Part shown: positions 1 through 8,016 of the stretch, in pieces
How the letters are laid out: each line of letters begins with the position of its first letter
Numbering within the stretch: position 1 is the stretch's first letter
Assembly: GCF_001426545.1 (NCBI RefSeq)
Contig: NZ_LMEZ01000007.1
Location: 705,393 to 769,392 of the forward strand
Length of the DNA stretch: 64,000 nucleotides
Reading direction: 5' to 3'
From: Mycobacterium sp. Root135
GTDB lineage: Bacteria; Actinomycetota; Actinomycetes; Mycobacteriales; Mycobacteriaceae
Notes under the pieces: model-generated
What the model saw: only the letters and a program-made list of their open reading frames with translations
Told to the model about the DNA's origin: nothing
The model's database searches: none
Made by a program: the position numbers and the translations under genes

Positions 1-1
1 G

Positions 2-292
2 CGCATCGGTCCGCAGGGCGGCCCGCTCGCCGAGCTGGCCAAGTCAGCGTTCATCGACGCCATGGCGTCGTCGGTGCTCGTCCTCGCCGTCGTCATCGTG
101 ATCGCCGCGGTCTTCGTGGCGTTCTGGGCCCCTGGCAGGGACGGTCGCCAGTCGCGGATCGTGCGCCGCCGGGCCGAGGGCCGGCATCGATCACGCGATG
201 AACTCGGCCGCCCGGTGGCCGATCATGACGATGGTGGCGTGCGGCCCGCGACTGGTGATGTCGGGCAGCACCGACCCGTCGACCACCCATAG
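2..292 (+). CDS. MFS-type transporter, C-terminal end (partial)
   Basis: Only the last 96 codons are in the window, read in the frame that opens at base 2. The peptide has a loop ending in a Lys-Ser-Ala-Phe-Ile-Asp-Ala stretch, one hydrophobic helix (Ser-Val-Leu-Val-Leu-Ala to Phe-Val-Ala-Phe-Trp) and then a basic cytoplasmic tail beginning APGRDGR. A last helix followed by a PGRDG-type tail is typical of 14-helix DHA2 (EmrB/QacA) drug exporters, which is inference from this tail alone. It runs toward mftG and its stop lies 102 bases inside the mftG 3' end. That is a long convergent overlap, so the tail after about base 150 may be an unselected extension. The substrate cannot be told. Confidence 0.6.
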   Translation, partial: RIGPQGGPLAELAKSAFIDAMASSVLVLAVVIVIAAVFVAFWAPGRDGRQSRIVRRRAEGRHRSRDELGRPVADHDDGGVRPATGDVGQHRPVDHP

Positions 293-1594
293 CCCCTCAA
301 CGCCGCGCACCCGACACTTCTCGTCCAGCGGCGCCTCGCCGTCGCGCCCCATCGGGACCGTCCCGCACAGATGCTGCGACGTCGACCAGAACGAGTCACG
401 GGCCTCGTAGCCCGACCCCGCGAGATCGTGGGCCAGGTCGGCACCGCCCGCCAGGGCCGTGGCGTCCGACACGTAGCCGTCGTAGCGATGTTCGATCAGC
501 GGCGGGACCTCGGCGTCGACGGAGGTCAGGGTCAGTCGACCGCGGGATCGCGGCCGCATCAGCGTCACCCCGAGGTGCGGCCGATCGGCCGGGTCCTCAG
601 TAGAGCCCGTCATTGCGCCAAAACCCGTTGTGTAGCAACGAATCTCCAGACCGTCGGCGGTGGTGAGCAGCACCTCCAGCGGTGGGCGACCCGGCGCGGC
701 GGGCCAGTCGACGGGAAGGACCCATTCGGGATGGTCGACACTGCGCGTGCCCACCGGCAGATCCTGCAGGACGCGGACTCCCGCGGCGGCCAGTTGGGCG
801 GCTGGTCCGATGCCCGACAGCATCAGCAGATGCGCGGACCCGATGGCCCCCGCCGACAGCACCACGCGATCGGCCGTCAAGTCGTCCTCGCCGGTGCACT
901 CCACCCCGACGGCGCGATTGCCGGCGAACCGGATCCGTCGCACTCTGCGGTTGGGCAGGACCATCAGATTGGGGCGGCCCGCGGCCCGCCCGAGGAAGGC
1001 CTCCCCCGGGCCCACGCGAGTGCCGCGCTCGATGTTCAGCGGCACCGCACCCACTCCGGGCCGTCCCGCGGCCGGACCGTTGAGGTCGTCGATCCACTCG
1101 TAACCGCGACCGCGCGCCGCGTCGACGAAAGCAACTGCCCCCTGCTCGAATTCGGTGATGCGTTGAATCCGCATGGGGCCGTCGGCACCGTGCAGTGGGC
1201 CGGCGAAGTCCAGGTCGGTCTCGATGTCCAGGAAGTGTGGCAGCACGTCGTCCCACGACCAGCCGGGGATCCCCCAGCCCTCGAAGTCGGCGGGCAGCCC
1301 GCGGCAGAAGTATCCGCCGTTGACCGCTCCCGACCCGCCGACGACCGCCCCGCGCATGATCGACGCGGTCCGCCGCGGCCGGTCGGTCAGCGTGGTCTGG
1401 TAGCGCCGGACCACCGAGCTCGCCGCTCCGATCGGGAGGCGCAGCCCGTTGCCGATCTGATCGGTCACCCGCGGATCGGACGCAGAGGGACCCGACTCGA
1501 CGACCGTCACCCGTCGGGCGGGGTCACGCGAAAGGGTCTCGGCGAGAACACAACCAGCGCTGCCCGCGCCGACGATCAGGACGTCGGAGTGCAA
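191..1594 (-). CDS. mftG: Mycofactocin-associated GMC oxidoreductase MftG
   Basis: A 467-residue FAD enzyme of the GMC (glucose-methanol-choline) family. The Rossmann motif VGAGSAG lies about 7 residues from the N terminus. The C-terminal catalytic region has SSQHLCGT and GPHATI, the two positions expected to carry the active-site His and its partner. Members of this family next to mft genes are thought to pass electrons from reduced mycofactocin onward (established for the mft-linked clade; the role here is inferred). The start is a TTG: the gene is in the same frame as mftF, separated from it only by the mftF stop plus three sense codons, so no upstream start is possible. No clear Shine-Dalgarno sequence is seen, so translation probably depends on coupling to mftF. 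It is last in the mftA-G operon. Confidence 0.9.
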   Translation of the reverse strand: MHSDVLIVGAGSAGCVLAETLSRDPARRVTVVESGPSASDPRVTDQIGNGLRLPIGAASSVVRRYQTTLTDRPRRTASIMRGAVVGGSGAVNGGYFCRGLPADFEGWGIPGWSWDDVLPHFLDIETDLDFAGPLHGADGPMRIQRITEFEQGAVAFVDAARGRGYEWIDDLNGPAAGRPGVGAVPLNIERGTRVGPGEAFLGRAAGRPNLMVLPNRRVRRIRFAGNRAVGVECTGEDDLTADRVVLSAGAIGSAHLLMLSGIGPAAQLAAAGVRVLQDLPVGTRSVDHPEWVLPVDWPAAPGRPPLEVLLTTADGLEIRCYTTGFGAMTGSTEDPADRPHLGVTLMRPRSRGRLTLTSVDAEVPPLIEHRYDGYVSDATALAGGADLAHDLAGSGYEARDSFWSTSQHLCGTVPMGRDGEAPLDEKCRVRGVEGLWVVDGSVLPDITSRGPHATIVMIGHRAAEFIA

Positions 1595-1603
1595 GGGAGA
1601 TGC

Positions 1604-3016
1604 TCACGTCCGGATTTGCGGCTTGAGCGCGCCGAGGTGACGCTCGCGCACGACGCCCTGCCACAGGCCAAGCCCGTAGGCGATGTCGTCGAGCCGCCTG
1701 AGCAGGACGTAGGAGAACAACCCGACCCGTTTGGAGTCGTCGTCGACGTTGCCGTTCCTGCTCGCCCAGTCGACGACGCCGTCCACGACGGCGGCCACCA
1801 GCACCACCTGCCTGCAGCGCCGGAAGCAGACGGCGGCCACCAGGGCGATGGGCCAGTAGTGCCTGCAGATCGCCGACGACAACTGCAGTGCCGCCGACCA
1901 CAGCCCTTGCGCGGCGACCGCGGCCACTTCCCTCGGTTCGGTGTCGACCGCGCTGAGCACCTTCGCGATCTTGCGGCCCGTGATCGCGGCGACGACCGTC
2001 GACGCGACGTAGCCGACTCCCGAGCCCATCGCCAACAGCAGCCACACCAGCAGGGTCCACCCGGACAGCACTAGCGGGGCCGTCTTCCCCGGGTGCCGGA
2101 CCGCAAGTGGCGCAGCCGAGGAACCATAGAACGCCTTGCGGGCGAACCACTTTCGCAGCGTCGTTCGATGGTCGTGGCCGACTAGGGCGATCGGCTCGTA
2201 CCGTAGCCGCGCCTTTGCCTCGACGAAGCGCCAGCAGAGGTCGACGTCTTCGCCGGACCTCAACGTCTCGTCGAATCCGCCGACGTTCTCGAGTGCGGTC
2301 CGACGGCAGATGATGGCCGCGCTTGGCACGTAGGAGACGGTCCCGTAGGGCACGACGGGGGCTTCCCGCTGGCCCAGGTCGAGCGAGGACCGCACCGCCT
2401 CGTAGCGCGCCACCATGTTGTGCGGTTCGTTCAGCGCGACGATCCGCGGCGCCACCAGGGCGACGGCGGGATCGCAGAAGTGCCCGAGAAGCGCCTCGAG
2501 CCAGCCGCGGCGCGGGACGACGTCGGAGTCGAGGAACGCGACGAAGTCGGTTTGGCAGACGGCCAGGCCGGCGTTGCGGGCGGCGGCGGGACCCTTGCTG
2601 ACCGGGTGGCGCAGCACCCGCACGTCGCAGTGCAGGCCCGCGAAGTCGTCCATCCGTACCGGCGGCGACGAGCCGTCGTCGACCACGACGACGCACATGC
2701 CGCGCAGCGTCGACACCAGGCGCCTGAGCCCAATCGCGTTGTTCAGCACCGGGATTACGACGGTGACGTCGCGGTGCGACGGGCCGCTCGCCGGGCGGGG
2801 GTGGGCAACGGTGGCGTCCAGCAGGGTGCGGGCCAACTGCGCGCTCTGGGCGTCGTGGACCTCGAGGCGACCGCTGCTCAGCATCGTTTGCGCGGCGGGC
2901 GCCAAGCGCAGCAGCCGGGTGGGTGAGCCGCCGAGAAGCGCCGATCCCGCTCCGAGCACTCTCACCCGTCTGTCCACCTGCACGGCAAAGCCGTCGGGCA
3001 GTCGTGGTTCGGTCAC
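1604..3016 (-). CDS. mftF: Mycofactocin glycosyltransferase MftF
   Basis: 470 residues, family 2 glycosyltransferase. Around residue 80 there is VTVVIPVLNN, then VVVVDDGSSPP, the metal-binding AFLDSDVVPRRGW, and GGFDETLRSGEDVDLCWR (ED acid/base region), all expected GT2 motifs. The C-terminal third is hydrophobic with several membrane segments, so the enzyme should sit at the inner face of the membrane. MftF adds a chain of beta-1,4 glucose units to the matured mycofactocin core (known for the family). The GTG start overlaps the mftE stop as GTGA. It was chosen because the protein then begins TEPRLPDGFAVQ, as in homologues, and an earlier in-frame start would add unconserved residues. Confidence 0.93.
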   Translation of the reverse strand: MTEPRLPDGFAVQVDRRVRVLGAGSALLGGSPTRLLRLAPAAQTMLSSGRLEVHDAQSAQLARTLLDATVAHPRPASGPSHRDVTVVIPVLNNAIGLRRLVSTLRGMCVVVVDDGSSPPVRMDDFAGLHCDVRVLRHPVSKGPAAARNAGLAVCQTDFVAFLDSDVVPRRGWLEALLGHFCDPAVALVAPRIVALNEPHNMVARYEAVRSSLDLGQREAPVVPYGTVSYVPSAAIICRRTALENVGGFDETLRSGEDVDLCWRFVEAKARLRYEPIALVGHDHRTTLRKWFARKAFYGSSAAPLAVRHPGKTAPLVLSGWTLLVWLLLAMGSGVGYVASTVVAAITGRKIAKVLSAVDTEPREVAAVAAQGLWSAALQLSSAICRHYWPIALVAAVCFRRCRQVVLVAAVVDGVVDWASRNGNVDDDSKRVGLFSYVLLRRLDDIAYGLGLWQGVVRERHLGALKPQIRT

Positions 3017-3744
3017 TGCAAGAGCCCCCCGGCACCGGGGGTCCACGCCGCGACGCGGCGGGTGCAGGTGTCGACCATTTCAGCAAAGATACGCGACCCC
3101 TCGGCTGCTGATGCCGTGGTGGGGTTGCCAAGGACGCCGACCGAACTGACCGCGGCGACGCCGCCGTCACGAAGGCGGGGCATGAGCTCCGCCAACGGCC
3201 TCTCGTTACCCGCGACCCACTCCTGGGTGTGCACCAGCTCGGGCGAAATATGTAGCAATACAGACGTTTCGGTGTGACCGGCATGCGCGTCGGCGCCGGG
3301 GACGCTGCACGCGCACCACGCGACGTCGCGGCCTTCGCTGCGGAGCAGGGTGACGGCTGCGGCAACCGCGGCGACGTTGCCACCGTGCCCGTTGACGAAG
3401 ACCAGCCGGGAGGCCCAGTCGCACGCCGACCGACCGTATTCGACCAGCAGGAGCTGGAGCGCAGCGGTGCCGATCGAGACCGTTCCGGGAAATCCCTGAT
3501 GCTCGCCGCTGGCGCCGTAGCCGATCGCGGGCGCCAGCATCCATGGGTCGGCAAGTTGCTCGGCAATCCTGCGGGCGACCGCCGACGCGATCCGGGTGTC
3601 GGTGTCAACGGGCAGGTGTGGCCCATGCTGCTCGGTCGAGCCTAGAGGAATGATCAATGCGGGTGACAGTTCGTGGAGCTGCCTCGCCGTTGAGATCCCA
3701 AGCTCGTTGGGGAAAGCCACCCGCCGATCGTAGGCCGAATTCAC
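3013..3744 (-). CDS. mftE: Mycofactocin system creatininase-family peptidase MftE
   Basis: 243 residues, creatininase family metal hydrolase. Metal and active-site motifs are visible: GSTEQHGPHLPVDTDT near residue 36, FVNGHGGN in the middle, and ADAHAGHTETS near residue 145. MftE cuts the MftC-modified precursor peptide to release the C-terminal Val-Tyr derived core (AHDP), as established for the family. The start is a GTG giving NSAYDRRVAFPN, which matches the usual beginning of the family. A longer reading frame continues upstream into the mftD-mftE gap but is not supported by homology. A 125-base gap separates it from mftD, the loosest spacing in this operon, with no promoter or hairpin I can defend. 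Confidence 0.93.
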   Translation of the reverse strand: MNSAYDRRVAFPNELGISTARQLHELSPALIIPLGSTEQHGPHLPVDTDTRIASAVARRIAEQLADPWMLAPAIGYGASGEHQGFPGTVSIGTAALQLLLVEYGRSACDWASRLVFVNGHGGNVAAVAAAVTLLRSEGRDVAWCACSVPGADAHAGHTETSVLLHISPELVHTQEWVAGNERPLAELMPRLRDGGVAAVSSVGVLGNPTTASAAEGSRIFAEMVDTCTRRVAAWTPGAGGLLQ

Positions 3745-3869
3745 CTGGTGTGCGCCGGATGTTGGGGTTTGCGCGGCATGAGATTCAGACGATTTTGGTC
3801 CCGGGGATGGTCGGGCCATCACGTCCGCCTCGTCAGCACCGCCCGCCCCACCGGGACCAGCGGCGAGGC

Positions 3870-5063
3870 TTAGGCGTTCTCGGCGGTGGGCATGCCAAGC
3901 GCGCGGGTGAAGCCCGCCGGGACCAGCACGTCGTCGGCAGTCAGATCGTGGATGGACGCCTTGCCGAGTCCCATCAGCGCGGAGTCGATGCCGCTGCGCA
4001 TGATGTCGAGCACGTTCTCGACGCCAGGCTGCCCCTCGGCCGCGAGGCCCCACAGGTAGGCGCGACCGAGCATCACGGCGCGCGCTCCGAGCGCGAGAGC
4101 CTTGACGACGTCGCTGCCGCGGCGGATGCCGCCGTCGAGGAGCACCTCGACCTGGTCGCCGACCGATGCGGCGATCGCCGGAAGTGCGCGGATCGACGCG
4201 GGCGTTCCGTCGAGGTTGTTGCCACCGTGGTTGGACACCGAGATTGCCGAGACACCTGCGTCGACAGCGCGTTTCGCGTCGTCGACTCGCATGACGCCCT
4301 TCAGCATCACCGGACCGCCCCACAGGTCGACCAGCCAGGCGATGTCCTCCCACGTCGGAGGCGGCGTGCCCATCCACTCTCCGTAGGCGGAGAAGAACGG
4401 CGGCCCGGCTTCGCCCGCGTTGCCCTGGTTGGGTACGCGAAGGTTCGGCGGGCGCATGGTCTTGGCCCACTGCAGCAACCAGCTCGGCCGGGTCAACCCC
4501 TCCGGCATCATCCGGACGGTGGTGCGGAGGTTCATCTCCTCCGGGATCACCGGGCTGCCCCAGTCGCGGCCGTGCGAGAAGCTCCAGTCGGTGGTGACGA
4601 TGATTCCGACCGCGCCTGCCGCCCTGGCCCGTTCCACCCGGGCGGCGATGGCTTCGCGACCGCCCAGCCAGTAGACCTGGAAGAAGAGCTTGGGGTTGGC
4701 GGCGATCACGTCTTCGATGGGCTTGCTTGCAAACGACGACAGCCCCATCGCGGTCCCGCGTGCCGCGGCAGCCCGCGCAACGGCGACCTCACCGTCGGGG
4801 TGGACGGCCTGCACACCTGTCGGGGAGATCATCACCGGCAGTGAGATCTCTTGTCCCATCACAGTTGTCGCCAGATCACGCTTCTCGATCGCACCGATCA
4901 CGTGCGGGGCGAAGCCGATCTCACCGAAGGCGTCGACGTTGTCGGCAACGGTGATGCCGCGCTCACTGGCGGCGATCAGCGAGCTGTAGACGGACTTCGG
5001 CAGTCGCTTCTTCGCGCGCTGCTGCGCGATGGCGACGGTTTCGAACCAGATGTCACGGGCCAT
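3870..5063 (-). CDS. mftD: Mycofactocin biosynthesis FMN-dependent deaminase/oxidase MftD
   Basis: 397 residues, FMN-dependent alpha-hydroxy-acid dehydrogenase fold (lactate oxidase/glycolate oxidase superfamily). Key parts are LPVMISPTGVQ at the flavin site near residue 75, ISVSNHGGNNLDG carrying the catalytic His, and EVLLDGGIRRGSDVVKALAL for phosphate binding of FMN. In true hydroxy-acid oxidases the active-site stretch reads SNHGGRQLDG. Here Asn replaces the substrate-carboxylate Arg, which fits MftD acting on AHDP rather than on a hydroxy acid. MftD converts AHDP to premycofactocin, the redox-active form. The ATG is three bases after the mftC stop (TAA-ATC-ATG), so the two are translated together. 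Confidence 0.94.
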   Translation of the reverse strand: MARDIWFETVAIAQQRAKKRLPKSVYSSLIAASERGITVADNVDAFGEIGFAPHVIGAIEKRDLATTVMGQEISLPVMISPTGVQAVHPDGEVAVARAAAARGTAMGLSSFASKPIEDVIAANPKLFFQVYWLGGREAIAARVERARAAGAVGIIVTTDWSFSHGRDWGSPVIPEEMNLRTTVRMMPEGLTRPSWLLQWAKTMRPPNLRVPNQGNAGEAGPPFFSAYGEWMGTPPPTWEDIAWLVDLWGGPVMLKGVMRVDDAKRAVDAGVSAISVSNHGGNNLDGTPASIRALPAIAASVGDQVEVLLDGGIRRGSDVVKALALGARAVMLGRAYLWGLAAEGQPGVENVLDIMRSGIDSALMGLGKASIHDLTADDVLVPAGFTRALGMPTAENA

Positions 5064-5066
5064 GAT

Positions 5067-6257
5067 TTATACGGGGCTTTCGTTGCAGAACTTCTTGGGC
5101 GGGAGCTTGAGGAGCTTCAGCGGAATCGGACCCTTGCGACCGCCGGAACGGGAATGGTCCCCGCTGGGCTTCGGCTTGTCCCGCTCCAGGGCGAGGGCTG
5201 GTTCGCCGTAACCCTGGACGCATTCCGGGTCGGGCCCGTCGAGCGGCAGGCCGGTGAAGAACTTGGCGGCCATACAGCCTCCGCGGCAGCCGTCGTAGTG
5301 GTCGCAGCTGCCGCAGGCACCGGCGGACTGCGGTTCGCGCAGCTCGCGGAACAGCTTCGAGTTCTGCCACACGTTCTTGAAACCGCTGTCCGCGAGGATG
5401 TTTCCGGCGAGGAACCGGTCGTGGATGGCGAACGGGCAGGCGTAGACATCGCCGACGGGATCGATCAGGCACACCACGCGTCCGGCGCCGCACAGGTTGA
5501 GGCCGGCGAGAGCGCCGGGCTGTCCGAGCCCCGAAAGGTGGAAGAAGGAGTCGCCGGTGAGGATGCCGTCACCGCGGGCCACCAGCCAGTCGTACAGCTG
5601 GACCTGCTGGGCTGCGGTCGGGTGCAGTTCGTCCCAGACGTCGGCGCCGCGGCCCGACGGCCGCAGTCGGGTGATGCGCAGAGTGGCGCCGTAGCTGTCG
5701 GCCAGCGCCTTGAACTCGTCGAGCTGGCCGACGTTGTGTCGGGTGACGACGACGGAGATCTTCGCGTCGCGAAAACCGGCCTCCGACAGGTTCTCCAGCG
5801 CCCGGATCGCCATGGCGAAGGACCCTGGTCCACGCACGGCGTCGTTGACCTCGGCGGTGGCGCCGTCCAGCGAAATCTGGACGTCGACGTAGTCACTGGC
5901 GGCGAGCTTGGCCGCGACGGCCTTGTCGATCCGCACCCCGTTGGTGGAGAACTTCACGCCGACGTGATGCTCGGTGGCGTAGTCGACCAGCTCCCAGAAG
6001 TCCGACCGCACGGTCGGCTCGCCGCCGCCGATGTTCACGTAGAACACCTGCATGCGTTCGAGCTCGTCGATGACGTCCTTGCACTGTTGGGTGCTCAGCT
6101 CGCGCGGATCGCGCTTGCCAGAAGAGGACAGGCAGTGCACGCAGGACAGGTTGCACGCGTAGGTCAGTTCCCACGTCAGGCAGATCGGCGCGTCCAACCC
6201 GTGCTCGAACTGCTCGACCAACTTCGGAACCGGTGCTGGGGAAAGAGTCGTAGTCAT
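5067..6257 (-). CDS. mftC: Mycofactocin radical SAM maturase MftC
   Basis: 396 residues, radical SAM/SPASM peptide maturase. The SAM-cluster cysteines are C35, C39 and C42 in YACNLSCVHC. The C-terminal SPASM region has many Cys for two auxiliary clusters (CGAGRVVC, DVYACPF, CGSCDHYDGCRGGC). It ends CNESPV. MftC carries out oxidative decarboxylation of the MftA C-terminal tyrosine and then the Val-Tyr cross-link, with MftB presenting the peptide (known for the family). The ATG giving TTTLSPAPVPKLVEQFEHG was chosen because homologues begin at this point. This start codon is the end of a 42-bp repeat that separates it from mftB (see 6252-6293), so the coupling seen elsewhere in the operon is loosened here. 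Confidence 0.95.
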   Translation of the reverse strand: MTTTLSPAPVPKLVEQFEHGLDAPICLTWELTYACNLSCVHCLSSSGKRDPRELSTQQCKDVIDELERMQVFYVNIGGGEPTVRSDFWELVDYATEHHVGVKFSTNGVRIDKAVAAKLAASDYVDVQISLDGATAEVNDAVRGPGSFAMAIRALENLSEAGFRDAKISVVVTRHNVGQLDEFKALADSYGATLRITRLRPSGRGADVWDELHPTAAQQVQLYDWLVARGDGILTGDSFFHLSGLGQPGALAGLNLCGAGRVVCLIDPVGDVYACPFAIHDRFLAGNILADSGFKNVWQNSKLFRELREPQSAGACGSCDHYDGCRGGCMAAKFFTGLPLDGPDPECVQGYGEPALALERDKPKPSGDHSRSGGRKGPIPLKLLKLPPKKFCNESPV

Positions 6258-6293
6258 GCGCGATCCCGCTTCGCTTCTCGCTTGTAGGTCATG
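6252..6293 (-). repeat. MIRU-like intergenic repeat, copy 1 (mftB/mftC junction)
   Basis: 42 bases, read on the minus strand as CATGAC, six variable bases, then AGCGAGAAGCGAAGCGGGAT, then CGCGCATGACT. It matches 14775-14816 at 39 of 42 positions. The first ATGA holds the mftB stop and the second ATGA holds the mftC start, exactly 35 bases apart in both copies. This is the structure known for mycobacterial interspersed repetitive units, which insert into overlapping stop/start codons and duplicate them. Being transcribed, it could affect translation coupling or RNA stability. Confidence 0.8.
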
Positions 6294-6597
6294 TGTTCTC
6301 CTCGCGGACCAGCATCTTGGATGTGACAAGCACGCCGAGGGCGTGAAGGTAGGGCGCCAGCGCGGCGTCGTCGATCCCTGCCGCGCGGCAGGCCGACCTA
6401 GCGTCGGGGTGAGCGTCGAGGGAGTTGACGACCTCGACGATCTTGGTGTTCTTCAGGAACGAAAGCTTGCGCGTGCCAAAGTGATACAGCAACGCACCGA
6501 ACGGTTCGGGCCGCACCGCCACCTGGGGGTGCAGCCGCCAGCGGACGTCGGGGTCGAACACCGGTACGTCCGCTGGGGCCTCCGAAGAAGCGGCCAC
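6289..6597 (-). CDS. mftB: Mycofactocin RiPP recognition protein MftB
   Basis: 102 residues, PqqD-like RiPP recognition element. The peptide has the family core PDVRWRLHPQVAVRPEPFGA, then LLYHFGTRKLSFL, then a helical end with PYLHALGVL. MftB binds the leader of MftA and delivers it to MftC. The GTG start is two bases after the mftA stop (TGA-CG-GTG). It was preferred because the protein then has the family length of about 100 residues, while a longer frame would run antisense-like through mftA. The stop is inside the repeat at 6252-6293. Confidence 0.92.
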   Translation of the reverse strand: MAASSEAPADVPVFDPDVRWRLHPQVAVRPEPFGALLYHFGTRKLSFLKNTKIVEVVNSLDAHPDARSACRAAGIDDAALAPYLHALGVLVTSKMLVREENT

Positions 6598-6599
6598 CG

Positions 6600-6695
6600 T
6601 CAGTAGACGCCGCACATGCCGTCGATCGAGACCTCTTCGACGAGGCTCTCGGTGACGAGTTCGGATTCGGCCTCGGTCTGCTGAGTCGGCTCCAT
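6600..6695 (-). CDS. mftA: Mycofactocin precursor peptide MftA
   Basis: A 31-residue peptide starting MEPTQQTEAESELV and ending IDGMCGVY. The last two residues, Val30-Tyr31, are the part converted to mycofactocin, and the IDGMCGVY end is the family signature. The acidic leader is what MftB binds. A good Shine-Dalgarno sequence (AAAGGGCG) lies about 7 bases before the ATG. First gene of the mftA-G operon, with its promoter in the 93-base gap shared with mftR. Confidence 0.95.
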   Translation of the reverse strand: MEPTQQTEAESELVTESLVEEVSIDGMCGVY

Positions 6696-6788
6696 GGTTT
6701 CGCCCTTTCGATGGGTGGGGGTCTCGACAAATGTGATCGAGATCGCAAGAATATGGCATCGAGTGCCGAAACGGAAGGGCGGATCTCG
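6696..6788. promoter_or_regulatory. mftA-mftR divergent promoter region with candidate MftR operator
   Basis: This is the 93-base gap between the divergent starts of mftA and mftR. At 6732-6747 there is an imperfect palindrome, TGTGATC-GA-GATCGCA, with six of seven arm pairs matching. An 8-base piece of it (ATCGAGAT, 6736-6743) recurs inverted at 6783-6790, at the mftR start. TetR regulators usually bind such palindromes in the gap next to their own gene, so this is a candidate MftR site controlling both directions. MftR is reported to respond to long-chain acyl-CoA in M. smegmatis. No promoter hexamers were assigned. Confidence 0.5.
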
Positions 6789-7391
6789 ATGAGTCGTCAA
6801 CCCGCGGCCAGAGTGGGCAGACGTCGGTCCACCACCGGCGACCACATCACCAACGTGGCCCTCGAATTGTTCGCCAGTCGTGGCTTCGACGAGGTCAGCG
6901 TCGACGACGTCGCCCGCGCCGCGGGGATCGCCCGCCGCACCCTCTTCCGCTACTACCCGTCGAAGAACGCCATCCCGTGGGGCGACTTCGACGCACACCT
7001 CGACCACATGCGGGCATTGCTCGGCGACGTCCCCACCGACGCACCGATCACCGCCGCGTTGCGCTCAGCCCTGTTGGCGTTCAACAGCTTCGACGACGCG
7101 GAGACAGCCCATCACCGTCAGCGCATGCGCGTCATCCTGGAGACCGACGCCCTTCAAGCCCATTCGATGACGATGTACGCGGGCTGGCGGGCCGTCGTCG
7201 CGGACTTCGTCGCCGAGCGGCTCGGACTCGATCCCGGCGACCTCATCCCCCAGACCACGGCGTGGTCGATGCTCGGGGTCGCCCTCTCGGCCTACGGGCA
7301 CTGGCTCGCCGACGAGTCGGTCTCGCTGCCGTGGTCACTCGGCGAGGCGTTCGACACCGTCAGCGCCGGCCTCGCCGCACTCGACCCCTAG
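6789..7391 (+). CDS. mftR: Mycofactocin operon TetR regulator MftR
   Basis: 200 residues, TetR family. The N-terminal DNA-binding domain runs from about residue 15 to 62 with the helix-turn-helix VSVDDVARAAGIARRTLFRY; the rest is a helical ligand-binding domain. It is divergent from mftA, the usual place of mftR. The ATG giving SRQPAARVGRRRS was chosen: GGAAGGG lies upstream and the helix-turn-helix then falls at the normal distance from the N terminus. An in-frame ATG at 6753 would add 12 residues. It probably represses both itself and mftA-G, with acyl-CoA as a likely inducer (family knowledge, not seen in the sequence). Confidence 0.88.
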   Translation: MSRQPAARVGRRRSTTGDHITNVALELFASRGFDEVSVDDVARAAGIARRTLFRYYPSKNAIPWGDFDAHLDHMRALLGDVPTDAPITAALRSALLAFNSFDDAETAHHRQRMRVILETDALQAHSMTMYAGWRAVVADFVAERLGLDPGDLIPQTTAWSMLGVALSAYGHWLADESVSLPWSLGEAFDTVSAGLAALDP

Positions 7392-7398
7392 CCCCCCT

Positions 7399-7453
7399 CG
7401 CGATTTGTGTGCGTTCGGGAGCGCTCACCGCTCCTGAAGCTCCACAAATCGCG
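7399..7453. terminator. Long inverted repeat downstream of mftR
   Basis: Perfect 11-base arms CGCGATTTGTG (7399-7409) and CACAAATCGCG (7443-7453), with a smaller hairpin GGAGCG/CGCTCC in the loop. It follows the mftR stop by 8 bases and precedes the next gene on the same strand. It is likely a transcription stop or a dispersed hairpin element. There is no U-tract. Confidence 0.55.
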
Positions 7454-7497
7454 GGAATGGGCGTCGGAGTTCGGGCCGCAACGGCGACGATGAGGGT

Positions 7498-8016
7498 GTG
7501 AGAGCCGAATCGCACTCCCAAGACGCGCCCCGGGCGCTGCTTGCGCTGTACGACGAGGCCCTGCCCGCCGTCTACGGGTACTTCATCCGACGCTGCGGTG
7601 ACCGCGGCGCCGCCGAGGACCTGACGTCGGAGACGTTTCTCGCGGCGATGGACGCCGCGAGACGCGACTCGCCACCGCCCATGACGGTCGCGTGGCTGAT
7701 CGGCGTCGCCCGCCACAAGCTCGCCGATTACTACCGGCGACGGCACGACCGGTTCACCGTCCCGGTGGCCGACCTGCCCGAGCCCGTCGACCCCACCGAC
7801 GACTGGGACGCCGAACTCGACCGCATCGTGGCAGAGAGCGTGCTGGCCAGGCTTCCCGAACACCATCGGGTGGTGCTGACCCTGCGCTATCTCGACGACC
7901 GGTCGGTGCCCGAGTGCGCCGAACTGATCGGCCGCACGGTGCACGCCACGGAAGCGCTGTTGGTGCGGGCCCGCCGCGCGTTCAGAACCCACTACCCGGA
8001 AGGAGGAACGCCGTGA
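7498..8016 (+). CDS. ECF-type RNA polymerase sigma factor
   Basis: 172 residues, extracytoplasmic-function sigma-70. Region 2 covers about residues 14-80 (ALYDEALPAVYGYFIRRCGD, then AEDLTSETFLAAM and VAWLIGVARHKLADYYRR). Region 4 lies around 115-165 with LPEHHRVVLTLRYLDD and the helix-turn-helix around VPECAELIGRTVHATEALLV. There is no region 3. The start is GTG. The stop overlaps the GTG of the following VOC gene (GTGA), so the two are translated together. No anti-sigma factor with a membrane segment follows. The partner is instead the fused VOC protein, which may take the place of a regulator or be the regulated product. The signal it answers is unknown. Confidence 0.85.
   Translation: MRAESHSQDAPRALLALYDEALPAVYGYFIRRCGDRGAAEDLTSETFLAAMDAARRDSPPPMTVAWLIGVARHKLADYYRRRHDRFTVPVADLPEPVDPTDDWDAELDRIVAESVLARLPEHHRVVLTLRYLDDRSVPECAELIGRTVHATEALLVRARRAFRTHYPEGGTP

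Noticed and set aside
1524..3626. 700-codon frame across mftG, mftF and mftE
   Set aside because: Arg/Pro/Ala-rich off-frame translation of three real genes whose motifs are all in other frames.
3745..3869. N-terminal extension of MftE through the mftD-mftE gap
   Set aside because: The extra residues are Ser/Pro/Ala-rich and unlike the start of the family; the GTG at 3744 gives the usual N terminus.
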